Source: Candidatus Sericytochromatia bacterium (GTDB taxonomy: Bacteria > Cyanobacteriota > Sericytochromatia > UBA7694). Taken from it: a DNA stretch of 64,000 bases. Each line of letters starts with the position of its first letter. The first letter of the stretch is position 1. This document shows, piece after piece, positions 18,401 to 26,932 of the stretch. The DNA lies in NCBI GenBank assembly GCA_018780035.1, contig JADMKE010000001.1:186001-250000 (forward strand). The letters are read 5' to 3'. A model generated the notes under the pieces. It was not told the origin of the DNA. It did no database searches and worked only from the letters and a program-made list of their open reading frames with translations. A program made the translations under genes and the position numbers.

Positions 18401-19353
18401 AAACGTCCGGCCAATAGACGCAAATAATCCAATGAATAGCCGGAGGGTTCATTGTTGATCTCAAAATCCAGTGGGGGATAATCCCGTTCATTGCCCACCC
18501 GCCAGACAGGGTGTTCTCTCAGCCAACGTTGCTCTGCTTCGCTCAGTTTTAAGGGGGTCTGGTTGGGGCCAAGTTGGGGCCTGAGCAGTTGAGCCTGAAG
18601 GCGATAATACAGCGATTGGGGATTGTGTTTCAAACGGCGCAATTGTTTGTCAATCGCCGTGCGTAGCTGATTGTGTTGAGCCCTGGGCGTGACAATATGC
18701 AAAGACACAGGAAAGAGCAAATGGTTGCTCTCTTCGATATGATAGGCACCGCGGTTTTTGCTGCCAAACCAGTGATTGACCAGCGCTGCCGCCACTTTTT
18801 TCTTTTCGAGCAGCACAAAGGCCTGTTCAAAGCTGTCGACAAAAATTAAGTGGGGCTGAATTTCAAAAGCCTGGGCCAGCTCCTGCAATTTCTGGGCTTG
18901 CTCTGAATTTTTGAGCACCGCCACCGCCTGCCGATCCAGATCGCGCAGGGTCCGAATCGCGCTGTTGGGCTGAAGATAGAGCCGTGACCAACCTGTTAAT
19001 ACCGGCACCTGATTAAAGGCATAGCGCTGCCTGCGCTCGGGGGTGTCTGCCACATCAGGCATGAGATCCAATTGGCCTTTGTCGAGCTTTTCCAAACAGG
19101 TATTCCACTCACAAGAAATATACTGCAGTTGCCAACCTTCTTGGGCTGCGATGGCATTTAAGAGCTGGGGAAAAAAGCCCAGGGCCTGTCCCTCCGCGTT
19201 GCTGTAAATTTTGGGGGAATTTTGGTAGAGGCCAACTCGCAAGGGTTGGCGCTGGGTTTGCGACCAACCCGGAGAAAATAAACCAAACAGCCCCCACCAC
19301 AGGCCGACAGCTCCCAGGAGAAAAAATAGGCTCAATCTGAACAGCAAAAACAT
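15472..19353 (-). CDS. Hybrid sensor kinase with three periplasmic SBP_bac_3 domains (BvgS-like)
   Basis: 1293 residues. An N-terminal signal/anchor helix is followed by three family-3 solute-binding domains (about 38-265, 290-510, 530-755), each opening with an LR(V/L)-type strand and a PPxDFxxxxGxxxGxxxDY-like segment. Then come a membrane helix near 770-790, HisKA with His825 ([14 protein letters not shown]), and an ATPase domain ([35 protein letters not shown]). A receiver has Asp1116 ([13 protein letters not shown]), and a helical tail (about 1205-1293) is shaped like an Hpt domain but has no HxxKG histidine. It senses a small solute in the periplasm. The output partner is not adjacent. 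Confidence 0.95.
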   Translation of the reverse strand: MFLLFRLSLFFLLGAVGLWWGLFGLFSPGWSQTQRQPLRVGLYQNSPKIYSNAEGQALGFFPQLLNAIAAQEGWQLQYISCEWNTCLEKLDKGQLDLMPDVADTPERRQRYAFNQVPVLTGWSRLYLQPNSAIRTLRDLDRQAVAVLKNSEQAQKLQELAQAFEIQPHLIFVDSFEQAFVLLEKKKVAAALVNHWFGSKNRGAYHIEESNHLLFPVSLHIVTPRAQHNQLRTAIDKQLRRLKHNPQSLYYRLQAQLLRPQLGPNQTPLKLSEAEQRWLREHPVWRVGNERDYPPLDFEINNEPSGYSLDYLRLLAGRLGVELAFESDSWQALLDKIQKRQLDLLPAVFKYPLSRSQFLNFTRPYKEILTAIVVRDQDLPISTVADLKGHRVALLKGDSLVQAVQKMAPRANYLYFDNFREVFAAVALGNADATVTDLPLAHYWIQALSLNNLKIKAEAQLSALHNQQLHLAGRKDWPELIPILEKAMASLGPEDLRPLEQKWMVYDLPAPVGVWLSPEEKNWLKEHPKLRLSYNPSFPPFDFTDQQGQYAGIMRDYADILAKRLGITLEIVSSPSWKEALYKIEHKQVDVLGLIHDSQDYSGFVLRSKPFFNYDLVLLTRKGNHTLITSLENFAHQPVAFVKDAKSSQVLIEKHPRILPHYTETSLQALEALASGQVEAAVVILPVAAYLLQEHHLSNLEFAAPVEFTVPGRSMGVRADWPILVGLINKALDSLTEAEKHNIAQKWLPLKTKAPQDYTLLRNLGLLALGVVLAVLIWNWQLRREILARQTAEAALSLREQDLRIAKEKAERASQSKSLFLANMSHEIRTPMNAILGFSHLLKDQIQEPRWQQYLTAINSSAEALLHLINDILDLSKIEAGKLDLYLQPTDLGSLMQELELLMHNAFVLKGLIFEIKLPSNLPEYLNLDGLRLRQVLLNLLSNAQKFTQVGHVFVLVEYQENSPQTGRLLIRVSDTGCGISPEAQKRIFAAFEQEGENYRQSEGGTGLGLAISRNLITMMGGQLSLQSQVGQGSVFQIELPEVENVRYQQERESLVSRVSPSRFYPARVLLVDDVENNLLLLRSLLEPFPFQLYLARNGQEALNLASEQQPHLILMDIKMPVMDGISAFEHLKQDPALSHIPVVALTAFSLHEEESDLLKHGFHGYLRKPIEIDRLWECLQQVLTYHSLEGSPLPLVVTPLSAEEASKLATILTEQLLPIWEPIQNAWVLDDIEGFASRLNQLAAAYAFDPLIEYNLKLQAQLRNFELDQAHLTLQEFPQKLENWLEQLASAYN

Positions 19354-19380
19354 GGTTTAACCAATGATCCTTTTGGCGTT

Positions 19381-20238
19381 TTACTCAGGAAAATCGCAGC
19401 GCAATCGCGGCAAGTCAGCCAGACTTTCGCCAGCGACCAAGGATTCTGTTTCAAAGGGATGCAGCGAGGCCAGGCGAAACTGAGCAGCCCCCTGGCCAAA
19501 AAAGGTCTCCAGCACAAACTGGCCCGTGTTGCCTGATGGCAACGCCACCCGCTGCAATAAACCCGCCAAATGCAATAGCACCACTTCGTTTTGATACAAA
19601 TAGACAATCGCATAAGGCCGCCAAAAAGAACGCGGCTCTAAGACGCCTGAGCCAAAACTGACATCGCGGTAGGCCAAATACCAGAGCTGGGGATTGCGGG
19701 GGCCTTTGATGGCTCCCTCTTCGCCATAAAACAGGTCACTTTGGATTTTGAGGGGCTGAAAATAATTGCGGCCCAGCCGGGGATTGTGCTCCAAATGGGT
19801 GTTATACCACTCACCATCAAAGAGTTCTGCAATGTCCGGGGGGGGCCAAGCCTCTTCGGTCAGCCGAAAGATCTCGTTGAGAAAGGCCAGGGCCTTGTGC
19901 ACCGTGCCCCAGGCCAAATTCCAGGAGGCTTTGCGGCAACACTCCATCAGCAAAGCGAGATCAATATCCAGCAACATAAAGGGGTCGACATCCAGGGCCT
20001 GGGCCAGTGCCAAGAGACGCTTGGCGCCTTTGGGCAGGCTCAGATCCTCTTCTGAAGCCCAGCGCAGAATGGTTTTGCGGTGGGGCAAATCTTGGAGTTC
20101 TAAGCTGCGGCCAAAAGCGGCGCGGTTGCCTTCAAATTCGCGCTGAATAAATTCCTGGATCAGGTCTTTGCGCAGCTGAATCTGGTTTTCGAGCATTTCC
20201 CGCAGGGCATCGGGCTGGTCACTGGCCAGAGAGGTCAT
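19381..20238 (-). CDS. HTH-type DNA-binding protein (uncharacterised)
   Basis: 285 residues from the ATG at 20238, with AAGGAA 7 nt upstream; a longer in-frame start would add an atypical Arg/Lys-rich leader. Residues 15-80 form a helix-turn-helix-like region (ENQIQLRKDLIQEFI, GNRAAFGRSLEL, LPKGAKRLLALAQALDVDP), of the lambda-repressor-like pattern. The rest (90-285) is an unidentified mixed domain with many aromatic residues. It follows closely on the promoter side of the small membrane-protein gene, which is divergent. It probably regulates transcription; the ligand and targets are unknown. Confidence 0.6.
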   Translation of the reverse strand: MTSLASDQPDALREMLENQIQLRKDLIQEFIQREFEGNRAAFGRSLELQDLPHRKTILRWASEEDLSLPKGAKRLLALAQALDVDPFMLLDIDLALLMECCRKASWNLAWGTVHKALAFLNEIFRLTEEAWPPPDIAELFDGEWYNTHLEHNPRLGRNYFQPLKIQSDLFYGEEGAIKGPRNPQLWYLAYRDVSFGSGVLEPRSFWRPYAIVYLYQNEVVLLHLAGLLQRVALPSGNTGQFVLETFFGQGAAQFRLASLHPFETESLVAGESLADLPRLRCDFPE

Positions 20239-20350
20239 GAAGCTGTTTCCTTGGTTGCAATCTGAATTTTTACATTGCCTCCGCAGAGAGAGGCCTTCAG
20301 ATAGCATAAAGGCAAAAGCACGCTGCTTCAAGCAAAAAAGGAGAACCCTT

Positions 20351-20506
20351 ATGAAAATTCGTTTACAACGCCTGGTTTTTTTCGCTGCCTTGGCAACGGC
20401 AGTGCTGATGGTTCCCCGTTTGCATCGCTTACCCACCCCAGCCCTGTTGAGCAACCTGCCCCAGCCCAGTCTGATTCAATGGGCCCAATGGCCCAATCCT
20501 TTTTAA
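20351..20506 (+). CDS. Small single-span membrane protein (51 aa)
   Basis: ATG at 20351 with a good ribosome site (AAGGAG, 7 nt spacing). 51 residues: a basic start (MKIRLQRLVFF), one hydrophobic stretch AALATAVLMVP, then LHRLPTPALLSN and a Trp/Pro end. It lies 12 nt ahead of the hydrolase gene and is probably co-transcribed with it. No family is recognised. Confidence 0.55.
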   Translation: MKIRLQRLVFFAALATAVLMVPRLHRLPTPALLSNLPQPSLIQWAQWPNPF

Positions 20507-20518
20507 ACGAGGTTTAAG

Positions 20519-21316
20519 ATGTTTTTTCGCTGTCTGTGGTTCTGGCTGCTCGAAGCCTGGGAAATGGGGGTATTCATTCTCTTGATTCCCCTGAGTTGGT
20601 TTTGGCAAGCACCTTTGCCACCCAAACAAAATGCTGCCCACGCGCAAAAAAAGATGGTGTTGGTGCCCGGCTTTCTCGGCCGAGGTCTGGAATTGCGCTC
20701 CCTGCGCAGGGATTTACAAAGTGCAGGATTTGAAGTCTGGATTGTGTCCTTGGGCTTTCAGGCCAGTGATATTGCCAAAAAAGGTCAAAAATTGGCTGCT
20801 TATCTTGAAACCCATGGGCTCCAAGATTGTTATTTATTGGGTTATTCCCTCGGTGGCTGGGTGGCTTTAAACCTTCCCCAGCACAGCCGTTGGCGTGTTA
20901 CGACCCTGATCACTTTGGGGGTGGCTTTTGCTGGCACTCCCATGGCCTGGTTACTCAGCCCATTGCAAGCGGCTCGGCAACTGATTCCCGGTTCGTCTTT
21001 TTTTAAAAAACAACCTGCCATACTGGCTGAGGGCTATGCCAAGCATCTCAATTTTTCTGCCCAAGCGGACGAAATCACCGCCTCGCGACAAACTTCAGCT
21101 TTGCCCAGCCCTGACCGAGCGTTGCCAAACCGCCAAGAGTTATGTTTGCCGGTTTGGGGCCACCTCAACCTGGTGCGCCGGCGCCAAGCCAGGCAGGCCC
21201 TGATCGCCTCGCTGCTGGCGGATTTAAACGCCAACAGCCTCAGCAGGGCTTGGAGCCAAAGCGTGGTAGAGCTTGAGCAAGATATTCTCAGCCAATTTCA
21301 AGCGGTAAGCCGCTGA
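20519..21316 (+). CDS. Alpha/beta hydrolase (lipase/esterase-like), membrane-anchored
   Basis: 265 residues. A hydrophobic N-terminus (about 5-30) would anchor or export it. The hydrolase core begins MVLVPGFLGRG (oxyanion loop), with nucleophile Ser110 in LLGYSLGGW and a possible catalytic His late in WGHLNLVRR. The likely role is ester hydrolysis on lipid or acyl substrates in the envelope. The last 93 nt overlap the 3' end of the convergent xdhA gene, an unusually long tail-to-tail overlap for this window. Confidence 0.8.
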   Translation: MFFRCLWFWLLEAWEMGVFILLIPLSWFWQAPLPPKQNAAHAQKKMVLVPGFLGRGLELRSLRRDLQSAGFEVWIVSLGFQASDIAKKGQKLAAYLETHGLQDCYLLGYSLGGWVALNLPQHSRWRVTTLITLGVAFAGTPMAWLLSPLQAARQLIPGSSFFKKQPAILAEGYAKHLNFSAQADEITASRQTSALPSPDRALPNRQELCLPVWGHLNLVRRRQARQALIASLLADLNANSLSRAWSQSVVELEQDILSQFQAVSR

Positions 21317-22690
21317 AGCCCGCACGTCGGAAATGGGGCTGATTTCGCTGCGGGCAATCGCCCCTGCGGCTTGAAATGTCTCCAAATTAAAGGGTTTTCC
21401 CTGCAAAAAGGCCTCGGTTTTGGGCAGACGCAAGACCGTGGCTGCGACACCACCGTAGGCAATCGCAATCTGGGAAATCAAATCATTTTCGAGCCGCAGC
21501 CGAAAACCCGCGGTAAAGGTCGAAATATCCAAATCTTTGCGGTTGGAGACCTTAAACAGACGCAGGCTGTCTGCCGGGTCGGGAATCGGAATCAGAATTC
21601 GCGAGATCAATTCTTCAGGCCGCATGTCGAGCTGTTTATAACCCGTATAAAAGCGGTTGATATTCACACGGCGCTTGCCATTGGGACCCGTCAATTCAAC
21701 TTCGGCATCGGCCACAAACAAAAAGGGCAAAGTATCGGCAATTGGCGAGGCATTGGCCACATTGCCCACCAAAGTACCTTTGTTTTTGATCTGGGGCGAG
21801 GCAAAGATCTTGAGCAGGCGGGCAAATTCGGGAATGTGCCCACGCATAAAATGCTCCAACTCATTCAGGGTTACACGGGCTCCCACGCTGATGACTCCCC
21901 CCGACTCGCTCAGGGCATGGGCTTCGGGCACCAGATTTAAGCTGCAGATCACGGTCGGATTGCTGCGCTCTTTGTTGATTTGTACGCCCAAATCGGTGGC
22001 AGAGGCAAAAATCTGAGCATTCTGGGCCTGTTTAAAGGTCACGGCTTCGGCATAACTCAGGGGTGCGTAAAAATCTTTGTTGCCTGCTTGAATGCGAATC
22101 GGCACGCTGCGGTGGCGCCTGAGTTCAGCCATCATTTCAGGGCTGTTGTAGCGCTTTTGCAAAGGGGTAAACTGGGCCAAATTCACGGCTTTGCCAGCCT
22201 CGATGATCGGGGTATAGCCGGTGCAGCGGCAGAGATTTCCGGTCAGGCCATTGCGAATTTGTTTTTCGTCGAGATGGGTCTGGCCTTTGGGGTTTTGGTA
22301 GGCATTGTGGTTGACCAGATCGGTCATGGCACAGACAAAACCAGGGGTGCAGAAACCACATTGGGCACCATAATTCTCCACCATGGCCTGCTGAATGGGA
22401 CTCAAGGCCTGTTCGTCTTGCAGTCCTTCGACCGTGACGACGTGGGTGCCGTCCATCAGATGCACGAAGGTAATACAGGCATTGATCGTGCTGTAGCGCA
22501 GTTCGTCCTGTTCGGGCAAGACCTCACCACGCAAGACGCTGCAAGCGCCACAGTCGCCTTCAGCACAGACAATTTTGGTGCCGGTCAAGCCGCGTTCGTA
22601 ACGCAAAAAATCGGCCAGGCTCATAAAGGCCTGTTCGCCACGCACTTCGTAACGTTTACCGTTGAGATAGAACAGGATATAATCGCGCAT
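21224..22690 (-). CDS. xdhA: Xanthine dehydrogenase small subunit (2Fe-2S + FAD)
   Basis: 488 residues, full length for the XdhA type. The plant-type 2Fe-2S cysteines are in CAEGDCGACSVL. The second cluster has QCGFCTPGF and GNLCRCTGYTPI (to about 165). The FAD domain (about 190-480) has the binding region VGNVANASPIADTLP. It passes electrons from the molybdenum subunit to NAD+ in purine breakdown. The molybdopterin large subunit normally lies directly downstream. Here the downstream side is occupied by a convergent hydrolase gene that overlaps this one by 93 nt, so the subunit stands alone in this window. Confidence 0.93.
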   Translation of the reverse strand: MRDYILFYLNGKRYEVRGEQAFMSLADFLRYERGLTGTKIVCAEGDCGACSVLRGEVLPEQDELRYSTINACITFVHLMDGTHVVTVEGLQDEQALSPIQQAMVENYGAQCGFCTPGFVCAMTDLVNHNAYQNPKGQTHLDEKQIRNGLTGNLCRCTGYTPIIEAGKAVNLAQFTPLQKRYNSPEMMAELRRHRSVPIRIQAGNKDFYAPLSYAEAVTFKQAQNAQIFASATDLGVQINKERSNPTVICSLNLVPEAHALSESGGVISVGARVTLNELEHFMRGHIPEFARLLKIFASPQIKNKGTLVGNVANASPIADTLPFLFVADAEVELTGPNGKRRVNINRFYTGYKQLDMRPEELISRILIPIPDPADSLRLFKVSNRKDLDISTFTAGFRLRLENDLISQIAIAYGGVAATVLRLPKTEAFLQGKPFNLETFQAAGAIARSEISPISDVRASAAYRLKLAENILLKLYHALAPSPAEAVGV

Positions 22691-22815
22691 GCCTTGCCTC
22701 GTCTGTCCAGAATTGGCTTCATTATACCATTGGAGCAGGAGAGAGCAGCTTTTAGGGGGCAGGGGTTAGGTTTTCGGCAGGAGAGAGCCTGAAGAGGAAG
22801 AGCGTCAGCGCCACT

Positions 22816-23448
22816 TCAGTCGTTTTCTTGGGCTTCGGGGCCCTGCCGGGGGGCTTCATCAGCGGCTGGCTGCGGCTCATCCGCGAAGCTGGGCAGGCTC
22901 TGCAATTCTTCGAGCAGGGCAGGCAGGTCCATGGTGTGGGCGTTGATTTCAATTTGAATCTCTGCCTCTTCGCCGTTTTCGATTTCATCCATCAGCTCGT
23001 TCATGCTGATAAACTTGCCCGCTTGACGCGCTGTTTTGGGCTCGGTTTCAGCTTCTGCGGTTTGATCTGCTTTATCGGCAAAGAGGGATTCGGGATCGCG
23101 CAAGAGATCCGCTTTCATGGCTGGGCCGGGTTCGCCATCCAAGAGCAGGTTTTCCATCATCATGCGGTTTTCCATGGCATGTAAAAAATAACCCGTCAGC
23201 ATGGCCGAGGCCAGTAGGCTTTGCATATTTTCTTTGCTGGCAGAAATGGTGGTATTAAAATCTGCAGAGGGCAAATAGCCCAAAAGTGCCTGCACATTCA
23301 TGCCGATCATCTGTTTGACTTCGGGGTTGATTTCTGCGGCCAATTTGGCCATATCTTGTACGGAACAAGACTGGATATAGCGGTGCAAGCGATTGCCTTC
23401 GCTGCCGGGAGTGGAGTCGTCAGAGGGAATTCTGAAAAATCTGAGCAT
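22816..23448 (-). CDS. DUF760-family protein
   Basis: 210 residues from the ATG at 23448 (AAAGGGG 5 nt upstream). The first 110 residues carry the DUF760 pattern: LHRYIQSCSVQDMAKLA, NPEVKQMIGMNVQALLGYLPS, FNTTISASKENMQSLLASAML, TGYFLHAMENRMMMENL. The remainder is acidic and low-complexity (EEAEIQIEINAH, EDEAP-like). DUF760 is known mostly from cyanobacteria and plastids and has no settled function, so this gene is a lineage marker. It is upstream of xdhA but 125 nt away, so co-transcription is only possible. Confidence 0.8.
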   Translation of the reverse strand: MLRFFRIPSDDSTPGSEGNRLHRYIQSCSVQDMAKLAAEINPEVKQMIGMNVQALLGYLPSADFNTTISASKENMQSLLASAMLTGYFLHAMENRMMMENLLLDGEPGPAMKADLLRDPESLFADKADQTAEAETEPKTARQAGKFISMNELMDEIENGEEAEIQIEINAHTMDLPALLEELQSLPSFADEPQPAADEAPRQGPEAQEND

Positions 23449-23766
23449 AAGACCCCTTTGTATGAACTCCTTTTGGCAAGCGGGCACTTTCCCTGGTCAA
23501 GCTCGCGACCGCAGAAAGTACCATGGGGCCGTCTGCGGATCCCTTCATGTAAGACCCAATGCAAGCCTCAGCTTCTAGAGGCGACCCATCATATACTAAG
23601 ATAACACAGAGTACCAATTGTGTGCTATTGTCCTTCAGCACCTGGATTTCAATTGTTTCCGGGCTTTAACGCCCGATCTGCTCACCGGTCGTCTATGGCC
23701 GAATCGGCTTTTCAATGCTATTATAAGACTATTTATAAGACTATGAAACAAAGAAACTGAACAAGC
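23449..23766. other. Divergent intergenic region
   Basis: About 320 nt between the divergent DUF760 and TPR genes; it must hold both promoters. Apart from the 12-nt duplication near the TPR end I see no stable hairpin, RNA gene or ORF of merit. Confidence 0.6.
23721..23744 (+). repeat. Perfect 12-nt tandem duplication before TPR gene
   Basis: TTATAAGACTAT occurs twice in a row, ending 22 nt before the TPR gene start. It lies where promoter or leader sequence is expected and is AT-rich like a -10 region. Confidence 0.9.
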
Positions 23767-24762
23767 ATGGCTGAATCTCAATCCCGTTTTTCCAAAGCCG
23801 GTCAATCCAAGACAGATTCCTCTTCTCCTCCCGAGGAGGCTGTTTTTCGTGATGCCGAGGGCGAACAGATCTCTCCAGAGGCCTATGGCCATTTGCGCCA
23901 AGGGGTTGTGCTGTTTAAGCAGCAGCAGCTCGAAAACGCTGAGAACGAAATTGTTCAGGCCATTGACTTACACCCCCCGCTTTCGCCGCTTTATAACGTC
24001 TTTGCCCTGCTCAAAATTGCTCGCCGTGCCATAGATACCCTCAAACAATCGGTTTATACCGCCCTCACCACCAATCCCGAGTTTATGGATGAGTTTGTCC
24101 AAGAGGGCATCAAATTACTGGCCCAAGAGCGTTTTGAAGAGGCCGAAGAGCAGTTTAAAAAGGCCATCGCTCTCAATCCCAACAATACCGATGCCCAATT
24201 TCGGCTGGGTTTTACCCATGTCTCGCGCAAAAATTATGCCAAGGCGATCGAGGTCTTTGAGCAATTGATCATGGTTGATCCCGAAAATATCAATGCCTTT
24301 TTTATGTTGGGCATGGCTTATAGCGAAATGCGTGAGTATTATCCCTGCATCTCGAATCTGCAATACGCGCTGCGTTTGGAACCCGCTTTTGTCGAAGCTC
24401 GCCTGACTTTGGCCGATGCCTACCACAACCAGGGCAAATACCTGATCTCCCTGCGTGAACTCGAAGGTCTTCAAGAGCTGATCCCCAACGAAGACACCAC
24501 TTATCTGCACCGGGGCATGATTCTGCTCGAATTGGATCGCAAAGAAGAAGCCATTCCCTATTTTGAAAAAGTGATTGAACTTAAGCCCGATGTGATGGAA
24601 GCTTATGAGTTATTGGTGGGCCTGCATATTGATATGGGCAACTTTGAACGGGCGATATATTTGGCCGAAACAGCCCTGCAAATGCAACCCGAAAACCAGG
24701 AACTCTTAAATGCTCTGGAATGGTCGCATGAAAAACAGAATAAACTTCAGGCAGATCCCTAA
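23767..24762 (+). CDS. TPR-repeat protein
   Basis: 331 residues without a signal peptide. A short acidic/Ser-rich leader (about 1-40) is followed by about seven tetratricopeptide repeats with the usual A..YxxA..L..P pattern, e.g. FEEAEEQFKKAIALNPNN, YAKAIEVFEQLIMVDPEN and FERAIYLAETALQMQPEN. It is a protein-interaction scaffold in the cytoplasm. The next gene starts 24 nt downstream and also has TPRs, so the two may act together. Confidence 0.88.
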   Translation: MAESQSRFSKAGQSKTDSSSPPEEAVFRDAEGEQISPEAYGHLRQGVVLFKQQQLENAENEIVQAIDLHPPLSPLYNVFALLKIARRAIDTLKQSVYTALTTNPEFMDEFVQEGIKLLAQERFEEAEEQFKKAIALNPNNTDAQFRLGFTHVSRKNYAKAIEVFEQLIMVDPENINAFFMLGMAYSEMREYYPCISNLQYALRLEPAFVEARLTLADAYHNQGKYLISLRELEGLQELIPNEDTTYLHRGMILLELDRKEEAIPYFEKVIELKPDVMEAYELLVGLHIDMGNFERAIYLAETALQMQPENQELLNALEWSHEKQNKLQADP

Positions 24763-24786
24763 CCGCGCAAGCCTGCAGTTAGAATC

Positions 24787-26862
24787 ATGCAGAGAGAAGA
24801 TTCCCAAAGCCGCTTAAAAGAGGCCTATCACCAACTTTTTCAGGGTCACTCGCAACAGGCCGATGTCTTATTTCGGGCCTTGGTTGCACAATACCCCCAA
24901 CACCCCGATGTCTGGAACGGATTGGGGCTCCTGGCCGAGCAACAGGGCCAGGCCGAGCAGGCCTTGAAACACTATCAGACAGCTTTGAGCTTGAATGCCT
25001 CCGAGCCTGAATACCACAATAATTTGGCGCTTTTATTACAAAGCCGGGGAGAAGACGCCGCTGCCCTGACCCATTTTGAAGCGCTTTACCAGCTTCTGCC
25101 CGATTACCGCAGCGCCTTTAATCTGAGCCAGGCCTATCAACGCCTGGGAGCTGGCAGCAAAGCACTGGAATTGGCCCAAACAGCCATTTGGCAAGCCCCA
25201 GAGGCGGTTTTTTTACATCAATACCTCTACGAACTCTACCAAAGCCAAGGGGCCCAGCAAGCGGGTCTGGTCTGGTATCAGCAATTGCTCAGAAAACATA
25301 CCCAATCGGGTCCTGCAGCTTATTTTTTGGCCTGTTTATACGAAAGTGTGGGTGAGTTTGAAAATGCCCGCTATTATTTAAACACCACTTTGCAATTGAT
25401 GCCTGATTGGCGTTTGCCCCGCCGTCAATTGATCATTTGGAACCTCAAAAATAACCATGCTTTGGCCCTCAAACACAGCCGTTTGCTCTACCACAGCGAT
25501 CCCAGCCCGGAACACCTGTTGCTGCTCCTCAATACCCTGCCAGCCCCTGTCTATGTCAGCCGAGAGGCGCAGTTTGAGAATTTGGCAGAAGTCGAAAGGC
25601 TGCTCGATAAGGCCCTCGAAGAGGTCTGGGAAGTCCCTGATTTTCGGCTGATCAGTTTGCCCTTTCACTTGGCTTACCAAAATGGCAACGATCGGCTTTG
25701 GAATGAAAAATTTCATCAGCTCTACCGGCGTCTGATTCCAACCCTGCCTGCCCGATTGGAACGCCGACCAAGCCAAAAAAAACGGATTGGCGTGGTTTCG
25801 CGTTTTCTTTTTCGTCATGCGGTCTCTTTTTGTTTTGGGGGCCTGTTTGCGTCTTTGGCCCAGCTCGAAAACTGTGAATTGTATCTCTTTCCGATCTATG
25901 AAAGCCAGTTAAGTGATGACCCGGTCTCGCGTCATTTACAGGAACTGGCTGATAGCTGGCAGCCCCTGGCGATGGAGCAGCCTGTTTTGGCGGCCGCCCA
26001 AACGATTCAATCCGCGCAATTGGATTTGCTGATCTATCCTGAAATTGGCATGGACCCCTTCAGCTATATGCTGGCTCACAGCCGTTTGGCCCTCCATCAG
26101 GTTGTTTTGGCAGGCCATCCTCTTACCAGCGGTCTTTCCACGCTGGACTATTTTATTACCAGTTCAGAACTCGAAATTCCAGGCTGTCAGCGCCACTATA
26201 CAGAGCAATGGGTGGGTTTGCCTGGTCTGATTCAATATCCCCACCCAACGCTGCCAACGGGCCACTTCACTCGCTCTCAGCTGGGACTGCCCGAAGACGC
26301 TACGCTCTACCTCTGCCCAATGACCCTGTTTAAAATCCACCCAGATCTCGATGCCTGTTTTGCCGAGATTTTGCGCCGTGACCCCCGCGGGCAGATTGTT
26401 TTGTTTGAATACCTCAACACCCCCTACCACCTGATTTTAAGGCAGCGCTTTGAACAGAGCATGCCAGATATTCACGCGCGGATTCTGTTTTTGCCTTTTC
26501 AAAGTTTTGAGGGCTTTTTGCGGATTTTAACTCAAGCGGATGTTGTGCTGGATACCCATTATTTCAGCGGCGGCAATACCTCATTTTTGGCCTTTGAATT
26601 GGGGGTTCCTGTGGTGACATTGCCTTCTGAGCAGCTCAAAGCCCGTTCGACCTGGGGGTTGTATCAGCGCATGGGACTCAAAACCGGTATTGCCAGTGAT
26701 GCCCAAGACTATATTGAAAAGGCCTTGCTTTTGGGCCAAAACCCCGATTTGCGCCAAGATTTTTCAAGACAAATTTTGGCCAACAATTCCCTGATTTTTG
26801 AACAAACCGATTGGAACCAGGCCTTTGGGGATTGGTGTTTTCAACTTCTCACCCACGCTTAA
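24787..26862 (+). CDS. TPR-containing OGT/SPINDLY-like glycosyltransferase (GT41)
   Basis: 691 residues. N-terminal TPRs (about 5-250) are followed by a C-terminal region of the SPINDLY/O-GlcNAc-transferase type: RIGVVSRFLFRHAVSF, LYLCPMTLFKIHPDLDACF, and FEGFLRILTQADVVLDTHYFSGGNTSFLAFELGVPVVTLP in separate segments. The last holds the GGNTS sugar-nucleotide pocket seen in the family. Bacterial members glycosylate Ser/Thr of proteins, flagellins in some cases. The adjoining flagellar gene is suggestive but transcribed in the opposite direction. Confidence 0.85.
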   Translation: MQREDSQSRLKEAYHQLFQGHSQQADVLFRALVAQYPQHPDVWNGLGLLAEQQGQAEQALKHYQTALSLNASEPEYHNNLALLLQSRGEDAAALTHFEALYQLLPDYRSAFNLSQAYQRLGAGSKALELAQTAIWQAPEAVFLHQYLYELYQSQGAQQAGLVWYQQLLRKHTQSGPAAYFLACLYESVGEFENARYYLNTTLQLMPDWRLPRRQLIIWNLKNNHALALKHSRLLYHSDPSPEHLLLLLNTLPAPVYVSREAQFENLAEVERLLDKALEEVWEVPDFRLISLPFHLAYQNGNDRLWNEKFHQLYRRLIPTLPARLERRPSQKKRIGVVSRFLFRHAVSFCFGGLFASLAQLENCELYLFPIYESQLSDDPVSRHLQELADSWQPLAMEQPVLAAAQTIQSAQLDLLIYPEIGMDPFSYMLAHSRLALHQVVLAGHPLTSGLSTLDYFITSSELEIPGCQRHYTEQWVGLPGLIQYPHPTLPTGHFTRSQLGLPEDATLYLCPMTLFKIHPDLDACFAEILRRDPRGQIVLFEYLNTPYHLILRQRFEQSMPDIHARILFLPFQSFEGFLRILTQADVVLDTHYFSGGNTSFLAFELGVPVVTLPSEQLKARSTWGLYQRMGLKTGIASDAQDYIEKALLLGQNPDLRQDFSRQILANNSLIFEQTDWNQAFGDWCFQLLTHA

Positions 26863-26885
26863 AGCCCTGAATTTCCCCAACAAAC

Positions 26886-26913
26886 AAGCCCCCGGCGTAT
26901 ACACCAGGGGCTT
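26886..26913. terminator. Bidirectional hairpin between convergent genes
   Basis: AAGCCCC/GGGGCTT arms, extended by GG/CC near the loop, in the 70-nt space between the GT41 and flagellar stops. T-richness after the stem is modest on either strand, so it works perhaps for both. Confidence 0.65.
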
Positions 26914-26932
26914 ATCTATTGCTTAAACGTGA

